DNA from: CAWJAP01 sp963834365
Lineage (GTDB): Bacteria > Acidobacteriota > Vicinamibacteria > Vicinamibacterales > Vicinamibacteraceae
NCBI GenBank assembly: GCA_963834365.1
Contig: CAWIBS010000029.1
Span: 124,001-188,000, forward strand
Reading direction: 5' to 3'
DNA length: 64,000 nucleotides
Shown piece by piece: positions 20,628 through 29,278 of this stretch. Position 1 is the stretch's first letter. Every line of letters begins with the position of its first letter. The notes under the pieces are model-generated. The model was given only the letters and a program-made list of their open reading frames with translations, did not search any database and was not told the DNA's origin. The position numbers were made by a program, and so were the translations under genes.

Positions 20628-22456
20628 ATGCGCCTCTTTCGACGTCTCTCCGGGCCGATGGTCGCCGCCGCTGCGATGGCAGTCCTCCTCGGCGTCATGG
20701 CGGTGCTGCAGTACCGGTGGGTCGGGCAGCTGAGCGCCGACGAGCGCGACCGGACCCGGGCGCACCTGCATCGCCGCGCCGACGCGTTCGCCGACGATTT
20801 CAATCGCGAGCTGACGCGCACGTTCTTCTGGCTGCAGGTCGGGCCCGACATCCGGCGCGACGAGTCGGATGACGGAGCGCTACGAGCACTGGTACACCAC
20901 CGCGCCGCGCCCCGATCTCGTCAAGGCGATCTATCGCCTGAAGATCGATGCCGACGATCGACGAGCCGAGACGATCGGCTGGAGCTGGAGGTGTTCGAGC
21001 GTGCGCCGGCCCGGCTCGCGCCGGCGCCGTGGCCGTCGGCGCTGGCCCCGGTCCGCGATCGCGTGACGGAAGCGGTCGCCGACCATCGGAAAGACGAGTC
21101 GCGACCCGTTCGCCTGCCTCTCGTCTGGTCCGACATCCCGGCGCTGCTCGTCCCGATGGTCCGGATCGGCGATCGCGGGGCGGTCCGGCTTCCTGCGCCC
21201 GGCCAGCGGATACACGATCGCCCTGCTCGACGAGAGTGTGCTGCGTGCGCGAGCTGATACCGATGCTCGCGGAGCGGCACTTCGGGCAGGGGCAGGACGC
21301 CGCGGTCTACGCGGCAGTCGTCGGACCGCGCGGGCCGATCTACACCGCGCCGGACGGGGCGGTGCCGCCGGCGCTGCTGACGGCGCCCGACGCGAAGTTC
21401 GACCTGTTCGAGATCCGGTTCGGCGACTTCAACCGCTTCGTGACCGAGCGGAAGGTCGATGCATCCGGGGTGACGCAGACGCGCACGACGGTCCAGTTCT
21501 CGCGCGACGATCGCGCGCGTGGGTTCCGCGGCCCCGGAGGCCCGGCCCAGCCGGCGACGTGGCACGTGCACCTGCTCCATTCGGCGGGCTCGGTTGACGC
21601 GGCGGTCGCCCGCGCGCGCTGGCGCAACCTGCTCGTGAGCTTCGGCGTGCTCGTCCTGCTCGCCGGGAGCATGGGCCTGGTGCTGATGACGACGGGCCGG
21701 GCGCGCCGGCTGGCGGCGCAGCAGATGGAGTTCGTCGCCGGCGTGTCGCACGAGCTGCGCACGCCGCTCGCCGTGATTCGTTCGGCGGCGGAGAACCTCG
21801 CGGACGGCGTGGTGTCAGACCCCAAGCAGGTGCGTCGCTACGGCGAGGTCATCACGGGCGAGGGCCGCCGCCTGACGCAGATGGTCGAGCAGATCATGGA
21901 GTTCGCGGGCTTCGAGAGCGGCCGCGCGATGCTCGATGTCCGGCCGGCGGAGGTCGGCGGGATCGTCGAGGACGCGCTGCGGGGCGCCGGCCCGCACCTG
22001 CGCGAGCATCACACGTCGATCACCCACGATCTGCCGGCCGCCCTTCCGCTGGTGCTGGCCGATCCCGCCGCCGTCAGCCGATCGCTGCAGAACCTGATCG
22101 TGAACGCGCTCAAGTACGGCGGATCGCCGCCGCAGGTCGAGCTGACCGTGGCCGCCGCCAGCGGACCGCGCGGTGAGGTTCGCCTCACGATCGCGGACAA
22201 CGGGGCGGGGATCGCGCCGCGCGATCTGCCGCACATCTTCGAGCCCTTCTACCGCGGCACCGATGCCACGTCGCGCCAGATCCACGGCAGCGGCCTGGGG
22301 CTGAGCCTGGTCAAGCGGATCATGGACGAGATCGGCGGCCGCGTCAGCGTCCGCACGCAGGCCGGCAAGGGCAGCGCCTTCACGTTGCACCTGCCGATCG
22401 CCCCCGAAGCGCACACCGCGGAGACGACACTCGTGCAGGCGACGCGGGAGGCCTGA
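20628..22456 (+). CDS. Sensor histidine kinase (membrane, HisKA/HATPase)
   Basis: About 610 residues, with at least three frameshifts in the sensor part (near 20865, 20985 and 21215). Membrane helix 1 near residue 10-30, then a periplasmic sensor of about 300 residues and helix 2 (LLVSFGVLVLLAGSMGLVLM). The kinase core has the H-box FVAGVSHELRTPLAVIRS, N-box LQNLIVNALKYG, G1 IADNGAGIAP, F-box FEPFYRG and G2 GSGLGLSLVKRIMDEIGG. All catalytic motifs are intact. It pairs with the response regulator downstream, separated only by a heptamer-array spacer. Confidence 0.88.
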
Positions 22457-22530
22457 GCCAGCGGACGAGGGACCAGCGACCAACGACAAGGGTGGCGGTT
22501 TGTCGCTCGTCACTGGTAACTTGTCGCTGC
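22452..22530. repeat. Facing heptamer arrays between kinase and regulator
   Basis: 22452-22493 has units of the type CAGCGAC, CAACGAC, GAGGGAC. 22498-22530 has the opposite sense (TTGTCGC, TCGTCAC, TGGTAAC, TTGTCGC). The first array overlaps the kinase stop and the second ends six bases before the regulator ATG, so the ribosome-binding region of the regulator is made of repeat. Confidence 0.75.
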
Positions 22531-22535
22531 CGCGC

Positions 22536-23221
22536 ATGCATCGCCTCCTCATCATCGAAGACGAGCCCGGCCTCGTGCTCACGCTCACCGATCGGCTCGG
22601 GCGCGAGGGCTACCTCGTCGAATCGGCGTCCAATGGACGGCGTGGGGCTGGAGCGGGCGCTGCAGGAGCCGTTCGACCTCGTGCTCCTCGACGTGATGCT
22701 GCCGGGACAGAACGGGTTCGACGTCCTGCGCGATCTGCGTCAGCAGGGGGTCGAGACGCCGGTCATCATGCTCACGGCGCGCGGCCAGACGGTGGACAAG
22801 GTCGTGGGTCTCAAGCTCGGCGCCGACGACTATCTCACCAAGCCGTTCGAGATGATGGAGCTGCTGGCGCGGGTCGAGGCGCGGCTCCGCCGCGGCGACG
22901 CCCAAGGACACCGTCGACGCCGAGGCCTATCGCTTCGGCGCGATTCAGGTGGATTTCCGCAAGGCCGAAGTGACGCGCGACGGCGCCCCGCTGGAGCTCT
23001 CCGCGCGTGAGTATCAGCTACTGCGCTACTTCATCGAGCACCGCGGCGCGACGATTTCGCGCGACGAGCTGCTGAATCACGTGTGGGGCTACAACGCGAT
23101 GCCGAACACGCGCACCGTCGACGTCCACGTGGCGTGGCTGCGGCAGAAGATCGAGCCGAACGCGAAGCACCCGCAGTACATCCTCACCGTCCACGGGCTC
23201 GGCTACAAGTTCGCGGGATGA
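22536..23221 (+). CDS. OmpR/PhoB-family response regulator
   Basis: About 228 residues, with frameshifts near 22640 and 22905. Receiver: LLIIEDEP acid pair, phospho-aspartate in LVLLDVMLPGQNG, VIMLTARG, and the lysine in GADDYLTKPFE. The winged-helix domain has LELSAREYQLLRYFIEHRG, ISRDELLNHVWGYN, TRTVDVHVAWLRQKIE and the terminal HGLGYKF. It probably controls the receptor/LolA-like genes and its own operon through the 20529-20555 repeats; this is inference. Confidence 0.88.
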
Positions 23222-23347
23222 CTGGAGCGGCTGGAACGGCTAGGCGGCTGGAACGGCTGGAACGGCTAGCGCGGCTGGAACGGCTAGTGCGGCTGGAGTT
23301 CAAGTCCAGCCGTTCTATCCGCTCCAGCCGCTCCAGCCGCTCCAGTC
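23222..23347. repeat. Inverted 9-nt tandem arrays after the regulator gene
   Basis: 23222-23299 has about eight 9-nt units related to CTGGAACGG. 23304-23347 has units related to CGCTCCAGC, the complement. Together they form a long imperfect hairpin lying between two convergent genes (regulator stop 23221, CHRD stop 23351) and may act as a bidirectional transcript end. The same 9-nt unit fills 42411-42479. Confidence 0.85.
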
Positions 23348-23350
23348 CGA

Positions 23351-23884
23351 CTACGGAAGCGTGCAGAGCGCGATGCCGTTGAACGTGTTCGCGGCCGCGC
23401 TCGTCGGGCAGGTCTGACCGCGAATCTCCCCGCCGCCGTTGGTCTGCGTGTGGACGTTCACGTACGCGGTGCCGCTGGCGACCGCGAACATGAGATCGTC
23501 CATCGTCAGGATCCCCAGCGACGGAGCCGGAGCGATGGTCGTGGCGCTGCCCTGGAGACGGAAGTCGCCCGAGACGCCGGTCGGCTGCGGGTTGAAGTTG
23601 ACGACCACCGGACCGTTCACTCCCGGAGGCGACACGTGAATGTGCGCGGCGGTGATGCCGGTCGGCAGGTTGAAGATGTCCACGGTCCACGAGACGGTGC
23701 CCGTCGATCGGTTGAGGGTGACCGTCGCGGTGCCGTGCGCGCCCGTCTGGATGCCCGGTACTTCGTTGCCGCCGTGCAACAACGCCTTCACGACGACCAC
23801 TCCCGAGTCCTGCGCCCGGGGCGCGGTCGCCGTGACCGTCACCAGAGCCGCGGTGACCAGTCCTAACAGGATGTGCGTACGCAT
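23351..23884 (-). CDS. CHRD-domain exported protein
   Basis: 177 residues. Signal peptide (LLGLVTAALVTVTATAPRAQ) and a CHRD fold: LHGGNEVPGIQTGAHGTATVTL, VSWTVDIFNLPTGITAAHIH, and a final YVNVHTQTNGGGEIRGQ. CHRD domains are named after chordin, and bacterial single-domain forms have no proven role. Intact. The start at 23884 gives a good signal peptide. Confidence 0.88.
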   Translation of the reverse strand: MRTHILLGLVTAALVTVTATAPRAQDSGVVVVKALLHGGNEVPGIQTGAHGTATVTLNRSTGTVSWTVDIFNLPTGITAAHIHVSPPGVNGPVVVNFNPQPTGVSGDFRLQGSATTIAPAPSLGILTMDDLMFAVASGTAYVNVHTQTNGGGEIRGQTCPTSAAANTFNGIALCTLP

Positions 23885-23970
23885 CGAACCGACTCCCTTC
23901 GTCCAGGGCGTAAATGTGGCTAGCGGAGCGGCGCCTAGTATAGGCGAAATAGGGCGCGGTGCACCCGACC

Positions 23971-25267
23971 CTATTTCAGGCCGTGACGGGCGACACCGAC
24001 GAGGACGTCCGCGAACCGATCCACTTCGTCGAGCGTCGTGTACAGGTTCGGCGTGACCCGGATGCCGGCGTATTCGGCGTGGGTGATGGGGGTGACGATG
24101 GTCCGGAACTTGTCCCAGAGGTGGGTGGCGAGCTTCCCGGGCTCGATGCCCTCGAAGCCGATCGTCCCGATCGCGACGGACTGGGCGGGGTCGAAGCTCG
24201 TGAAGATCCGCGCCCGCGGCTCCTGCCTCAGTCGCTCGGCCCAGCGGAGCCGCAGGTAGCGCAGCCGCGCCGCCTTGCGGTCGATGCCGATGGTCTGCTG
24301 GAAGACCAGCGCCTCGGCGATCGCCAGCTGGTTCGCCGCCGGATGGGTGCCGACTTCCTCGAACTTGCGGATGTCGCCGGTCAGCTTCTCCGGCGGCGGC
24401 GTCAGCGGCCACACCGACGGAATCAGTCCCTTGCGCACGTACAGGAATCCGGTGCCGACCGGCGCGAGCAGCCACTTGTGCAGGCTCGTGCCGTAGCAGT
24501 CGCACTCGAGATCGCGCAGCGCGAACGGGAAGTGCCCGTAGGCGTGCGCGCCGTCGACGATGGTGCGGATGCCCCGCGCCTGCGCCATCCGGCAGATGTC
24601 GCGGACCGGGAAGATCTGTCCGGTCAGGTTCGTGATGTGACAGACGTGGATGACCTTCGTCCGCGGCGTCACGGCGTCGGCGAAGCGCCGCGCGAGATCG
24701 TCGAGTCCGGGCGGCGGGACGGGGAACGAGATCTTCTTCAGCACCACTGCGATCGCGCCGGACGCGCTGTTCCCACGTGTCGAGCATGCGCCCGTAGTCC
24801 TGGTTGGTCGTCAGGATCTCGTCGCCCGGCGCGAGATCGAGGCCGAGTTGCGCGATCTGCAGCGCCTCGCTGGCGTTGCGCGTCAGCGCCAGCTCCTCGG
24901 CGTCGCATCCGGCGCTCGCCGCGAGCTGCCGCCGCACGCTCTCCTTGTTCGGCTCGAGGACCTGCCACATGTGGTACGCGGGCGACTGGTTCGACAGGTC
25001 CAGGTAGCGCTTGAATGCCTCGTGGACGACGCGGGGGCTCGGGCTGACGCCGCCGTTGTTCAGGTTCGTAATGCTGCGATCGAGCGTGAATCCGAGCTGG
25101 ATCTCGCGCCAGTAATCCTCGTCGCGCGCCACTTCGTCGGGATGGCGGCCGGCGGCGCGATCGGCGGCGCGGGCGGCGCGACTGGCCGCATCGGAGGCCA
25201 GCACGACGAGCCCGGCCCGCGCCGAAAACTGCAGGAACCCCCGGCGATTCAGCGCTGAGGAGGACAC
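23971..25267 (-). CDS. Tat-exported class V aminotransferase-like PLP enzyme
   Basis: About 432 residues, frameshift near 24760. It begins, from a GTG at 25267, with a twin-arginine signal (NRRGFLQFSARAGLVVLAS). Next come LNNGGVSPSPRVV and LTRNASEALQIAQLGLDL, the PLP aspartate in IVDGAHAYGHFPF, and the lysine in YGTSLHKWLLAPVGTGFLY. Isopenicillin-N-epimerase-like/NifS-like fold-type I. Export of a cofactor-bearing enzyme through Tat is consistent with folded cofactor loading in the cytoplasm. Substrate unknown. Divergent from the MFS gene with only about 50 bp between starts. Confidence 0.8.
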
Positions 25268-25321
25268 CGAGGCAGTATACGCTTGGCGCGCACGCACATC
25301 GCGCAACGGGAGGATCGGCCG

Positions 25322-26629
25322 GTGAACAGCCTGAGTGTGGACGAAGCCAGCACGCGCGCACGCGTCGTCGCCGCGGTGACGCGCCGGCTGGTGCCGTTCC
25401 TCTTCCTGTCCTACGTGGTGGCGTATCTGGACCGCGTCAACATCGGTTTCGCCGCCAGGGACATGCAGGCCGATCTCGGACTGTCGGCCCAGGTCTATGG
25501 CACCGGCGCCGGGCTGTTCTTCCTCGGCTACTTCCTGTTCGAGATCCCGAGCAACCTGATTCTGGAGCGCGTCGGCGCCCGGCGCTGGATCGCGCGCATC
25601 ATGATCTTCTGGGGCGTCGCCTCGATGGCGATGATGTTCGTGGCGGGCCGCGACAGCTTCTATGCCATGCGCATCGTGCTGGGGCTCGCCGAGGCCGGCT
25701 TCTTCCCCGGCGTGATTCTGTATCTCACCTACTGGATTCCCGCCAGGGAACGCGCCAAGACCGGGGCGCTGTTCATGATCGCGGCGCCGGTCGCGATGCT
25801 GATCGGCGCGCCGATCTCGGGCCTGCTCCTCGAGCTGGACGGCCGGCTGGGACTCCACGGCTGGCAGTGGCTGTTCCTCGTCGAAGGACTGCCCGCCTGC
25901 ATCCTCGGCGTCATGGCGCTCACCTGGCTGACCGATCGCCCCGAACAGGCCACCTGGCTGCCGGCCGCCGATCGCGCCTGGCTCGTCGGGGAACTGGCGC
26001 GCGAGCGGGCGGAGCGATCGGCACACGGCCACGAGCGCGTGTTCGCGAGTCTCGCGAGTGGCAAGGTGTGGTTGTTGAGCGCCGTCTACTTCCTGAATAC
26101 CAACGTGACCTACGGGATCTTCCTGTGGCTGCCCAGCATGCTCGCCGACGCCTCGGGCTACCGCGGGCTGCAGCTCGCCCTCATCACCGCGATCCCGTTC
26201 GCCTTCGCGCTCGTGGCGATGGTGCTCGTCGGCCGCCATTCCGATCGCACGGGCGAGCGCAAGGGTCACGTCGCCGCGTGTGCGCTGGTTGCGGCGCTCG
26301 GCCTGCTGGTCGTCGTCTGGTCGCCGAGCAGCGTCGCGCTCATCGTCTTCGGCTTCGCGCTGTGCCAGATTGGACAGCGATCCGTGATGCCGCCGTTCTG
26401 GGCGATTCCGCCGATCTTCCTCGGCGGCACCGCGGCTGCCGCCGGGATCGCGCTGATCAACGCCATCGGCAACCTGGGCGGCGCCGTCGGCCCGAGCGTC
26501 ATGGGCGTTCTCAAGGGCCAGTCGGGCGAGTACTCGGGCGGATTGCTCGTCCTCGTGGTGGCGCTGATCCTCGAGGCCGTGCTGGTCCTCCTGATCAGGC
26601 TGCCCAGGGCGCCGCGCACCGCAGGATGA
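25322..26629 (+). CDS. MFS transporter, anion:cation symporter (ACS) type
   Basis: 435 residues from a GTG at 25322, chosen for a GGAGG about eight bases upstream; an ATG at 25283 would add 13 residues that overlap the divergent promoter. Twelve predicted helices. The signature YLDRVNIGFA in helix 1 and DLGLSAQVYGTGAGLFFLGY fit the ACS family (uptake of organic acids such as tartrate, phthalate or hydroxyphenylacetate). Stop overlaps the next start (ATGA), so the SDR is translationally coupled. Intact. Confidence 0.88.
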   Translation: MNSLSVDEASTRARVVAAVTRRLVPFLFLSYVVAYLDRVNIGFAARDMQADLGLSAQVYGTGAGLFFLGYFLFEIPSNLILERVGARRWIARIMIFWGVASMAMMFVAGRDSFYAMRIVLGLAEAGFFPGVILYLTYWIPARERAKTGALFMIAAPVAMLIGAPISGLLLELDGRLGLHGWQWLFLVEGLPACILGVMALTWLTDRPEQATWLPAADRAWLVGELARERAERSAHGHERVFASLASGKVWLLSAVYFLNTNVTYGIFLWLPSMLADASGYRGLQLALITAIPFAFALVAMVLVGRHSDRTGERKGHVAACALVAALGLLVVVWSPSSVALIVFGFALCQIGQRSVMPPFWAIPPIFLGGTAAAAGIALINAIGNLGGAVGPSVMGVLKGQSGEYSGGLLVLVVALILEAVLVLLIRLPRAPRTAG

Positions 26630-27363
26630 TGACGCCGCGTGCGGCTCTCGTCACCGGCACGAGGCGCATCGGCGCCGCGGTCGCCCGGGCCCTGGGTGAC
26701 GCGTCGCTCGACGTCGCCCTCGCGTATCAGCGATCGCGCCGGGAAGCCGACGCCGCCGCAGAGGCCATTCGCCATGCCGGACGTCGCTGCGTCGTCCTGC
26801 GCGCCGATCTCGGTGTGCCCGGGGATTGCCGGGCGCTGGTCGATGCGGCGGCCGCCGCGCTCGGGCGCCTGGACGTGGTGGCGCTGCTCGCGTCGCGATT
26901 CGATCGCCGGCCGTTTTCCCGGCTGGACGCCGAGGCCTGGAACCGTGCGCTGGCCGTCGATCTCGACGCGACGTTCCACTGCGCGCAGGCGGCGGTCCCG
27001 CACCTGCGCCGGGCCGGCGGCGGCCACATCGTGCTGTTCTCGGACTGGGTGGCTGCGAGCGGCCGGCCGCGGTATCGCGGGTACCTGCCGTATTACGTCG
27101 CGAAACGCGGCGTGATCGCGCTGGGCGAGGCGCTGGCGCTGGAGCTTGCCGGCGACGGCATCCGTGTCCACGTCGTGGCGCCTGGACCGATCGTGCCCGT
27201 CGAGGGCGCGACGGCGTCCGAGCAGGCTGCCGTCATCCGCGCCACACCGCTCGGCCGCTACGGTGGCGCCGGCGAAGTCGCCCGCCTCGTCGTCCACGCG
27301 GTTGACACGGACTTCGTGACCGGAGAGACCGTCCGCATCGACGGCGGCCGCCACCTCTGGTGA
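26626..27363 (+). CDS. Short-chain dehydrogenase/reductase
   Basis: 245 residues. Rossmann motif LVTGTRRIGAAVA, then a region like pteridine reductase (DVALAYQRSRREADAA), catalytic SDW and YYVAKRG (Y-x-x-x-K), and PG near VVAPGPI. Coupled to the transporter, so it may act on the imported compound. The NNAG motif usual after strand 4 is replaced by LLASRF, as in some FolM-like enzymes. Substrate unknown. Intact. Confidence 0.85.
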   Translation: MMTPRAALVTGTRRIGAAVARALGDASLDVALAYQRSRREADAAAEAIRHAGRRCVVLRADLGVPGDCRALVDAAAAALGRLDVVALLASRFDRRPFSRLDAEAWNRALAVDLDATFHCAQAAVPHLRRAGGGHIVLFSDWVAASGRPRYRGYLPYYVAKRGVIALGEALALELAGDGIRVHVVAPGPIVPVEGATASEQAAVIRATPLGRYGGAGEVARLVVHAVDTDFVTGETVRIDGGRHLW

Positions 27364-27375
27364 GGATGGGACCCC

Positions 27376-27510
27376 GGTAGGCCGGAGCTTCAGCTCCGGC
27401 GAGCGGCAATCCCCGGTAGGCCGGAGCTTCAGCTCCGGCGAGCCCGGATCGCTCGAGAAAACGCTCCAGAGCGCGTGCTGGGCGCGCCGGAGCTAAAGCT
27501 CCGGCCTACC
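27376..27510. repeat. Three REP-type palindromes (two direct, one inverted)
   Basis: Copies at 27376-27401 and 27415-27440 are direct and identical (GGTAGG head, GCCGGAGCT/AGCTCCGGC stem). 27485-27510 is inverted and has CTAAAG at its tip. The inverted copy contains the stop codon of the neighbouring MTHFR-like gene. Confidence 0.9.
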
Positions 27511-28360
27511 GGGTTGGAGCCCGGCGCGTTCGAGGATCGTGGCGAGCGTCGCGTGCGTGCGGCGGAGCGGCAGGTTGCTGATGTAGATCGCACGCGCGCC
27601 CTCGTCCACCAGCGCGCGAATCGTGCGTGCGCAGATGTCCACGGCGTCCGCGCCCGACGCGAACTCGGCTGACAGTGCGTCCACCGGGACGGGCATGAAC
27701 TCCTTGAGCATGTTCAGCGTGCGCGGGTTGGCGCTGCGGTAGTAGAACACGCCGAAGACGCCGCCCAGCACGAGCTTGCGCCGAGCCGCTTCCCCGAGGA
27801 ACGCCGCCACCTTGGCGCGATCGTGGTGCGAGACGATCTGCGTGAGATAGAAGTCCGCGTGCGCGTGACCGTCCAGCAGGTAGCCGACCTGGGCCCGGGC
27901 CTCACCATGAGGATTGGCCCAGCCTCCGAGCTTGAGCGCCGGCTGGTCGCGCTTGATGGCCTCGCGGAGCTGCCACGCATGCTCGACACAGCGCGGCGGG
28001 CCGACGCTCTTGTCGCCACCCAGGACGACGAGCGCCGGAAAACCGTGCTGCCGGGCCCGTTCCGCGTAGGCGAGGCAGAACTCGAGCGAGTGCTTCGACG
28101 TGAGGAACGGCACGATCCGCTCACGATCGACCGACTCCCCGAGATTGGTGACGAGATGCCGGAGATTGTCCTCTTCCTGCGAGCCGACGGCGCTGTCGGT
28201 CAGACAGACGATACAGATCCCGGCGCACCAGCGAGCGGATCGAGTGGTAGGTGTCGATCCACGCGTCCATGCCGGCCGTGGGATCGAGCTCGGCCCTCGG
28301 CGGGCGGAGCTCGGCGGCAATCACGAGGGAGTCGCGCCCGAGCGCGTCAACGAAGCTCAC
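27493..28360 (-). CDS. Methylenetetrahydrofolate reductase-like protein
   Basis: About 288 residues, frameshift near 28225. TIM-barrel reductase motifs: VIAAELRPPRAEL near the N-terminus, VCLTDSAVGSQEEDNLRHL, LVVLGGDKSVG, GGWANPHG, FYLTQIVSHHDRAK, and a C-terminal FASGADAVDICARTI. These match the MTHFR family, but the protein is an alternative, shorter form, not MetF itself. The last residues (GLQPGRPEL) are encoded by the inverted palindrome at 27485-27510, so its natural C-terminus has been replaced or extended. Likely cytoplasmic one-carbon enzyme. Confidence 0.75.
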
Positions 28361-28370
28361 GGGCCCGGCG

Positions 28371-29150
28371 CTACTGTGTCTTGACCTTGTAGCCTGCCGG
28401 AATCTCGAACAGGTCGTCCGCGATCGGGGCGGTGTCGATCTTCGTGACGGTCGTGTTCATCGTCGTCTTGCCCATCTTGTTCATGAGCCCCGCCATCGGC
28501 CCTTCGCCCTCGAAGCCGACCGAGAGGTGCTGCTCGAGCGGCATGCCCTGCTCGGCCATCGCCTTGTAGAGCGTCGCCAGGCCCTTGGCCTGCGCGGCCA
28601 TCGGTCCCTTGGCCTGACGCGGATCCCCGAAGATGAAGCCCTTCTCGGCCGCGGCCGTGTAGAGCCGCGCATAGTCGGCCGTGCCCGGCGCGTCCTTGCT
28701 CAGGCAGCTCGGGCCGGTGAAGGCCATGGCCATCTTCATGTCGCCGCCGCCCGGACTGAAGGGCATCGCGATCGCCATGTCGTGCACCTTGCAGCTGTAG
28801 CCGGCCACCTGTTTGGTCTCGCCGGTCGGCGTGATCTTGACCTTGACCTCCGACGAGGTGACCTTGCTCAGCGTCTCCTGGAGCTGCGACAACGGAATCA
28901 CCGTCGCTTCCTTCTTGCCGGCGTCGAGCGAGATCATGCGCTGCCCGTCGATGTCGATGATCACGACGTCGGTCTTGTCGCCGCGCTTCTGTTCCGTGCG
29001 CATCTTGTTGCCCTTGATGCGTGTCACGCTCTCGCCGTTGAGATTGATCACAGCGGCCTTGCCCGCCACCGTCTGCGTCACCGTCACGTCGGCCGCGGCC
29101 GGCGCGGCGAGACCACACAGCGCTACGCAGAGAATGCCCGTCAGTCGCAT
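28371..29150 (-). CDS. Exported protein, DUF4412-like
   Basis: 259 residues. Signal peptide GILCVALCGLAAPAAA, then beta strands with KMRTEQKRGDKTDVVIIDIDG, QRMISLDAGKKEATVIP and the paired-cysteine GYSCKVHD / GPSCLSKD. The C-terminus FEIPAGYKVK is typical of LolA-like DUF4412 periplasmic proteins. Intact. No clear operon partner; ten bases from the MTHFR-like start. Confidence 0.7.
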   Translation of the reverse strand: MRLTGILCVALCGLAAPAAADVTVTQTVAGKAAVINLNGESVTRIKGNKMRTEQKRGDKTDVVIIDIDGQRMISLDAGKKEATVIPLSQLQETLSKVTSSEVKVKITPTGETKQVAGYSCKVHDMAIAMPFSPGGGDMKMAMAFTGPSCLSKDAPGTADYARLYTAAAEKGFIFGDPRQAKGPMAAQAKGLATLYKAMAEQGMPLEQHLSVGFEGEGPMAGLMNKMGKTTMNTTVTKIDTAPIADDLFEIPAGYKVKTQ

Positions 29151-29157
29151 GGGTGTC

Positions 29158-29190
29158 CTTTCTCGAAGCCTCGAGCCCTGAGCCAGTAAC
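29158..29190. repeat. Short heptamer array
   Basis: About four 7-nt units (TCGAAGCC-like, TCGAGCC, CTGAGCC) directly upstream of the DUF4412-like start, in the space expected for its leader. Confidence 0.5.
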
Positions 29191-29278
29191 GCTAAAGTAT
29201 AGCCGAGTCATCGACATGCAGGTTTCGCTGCCGGCCTCGACCTCAGCTGACGCACAATAGACGTTCGGACCCGCGTCC

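Noticed and set aside
23351..26269. 972-residue open frame on the minus strand
   Set aside because: Only its parts in 23351-23884 and about 24770-25267 match real families. The rest lies antisense to the intact MFS gene and has no domain features.
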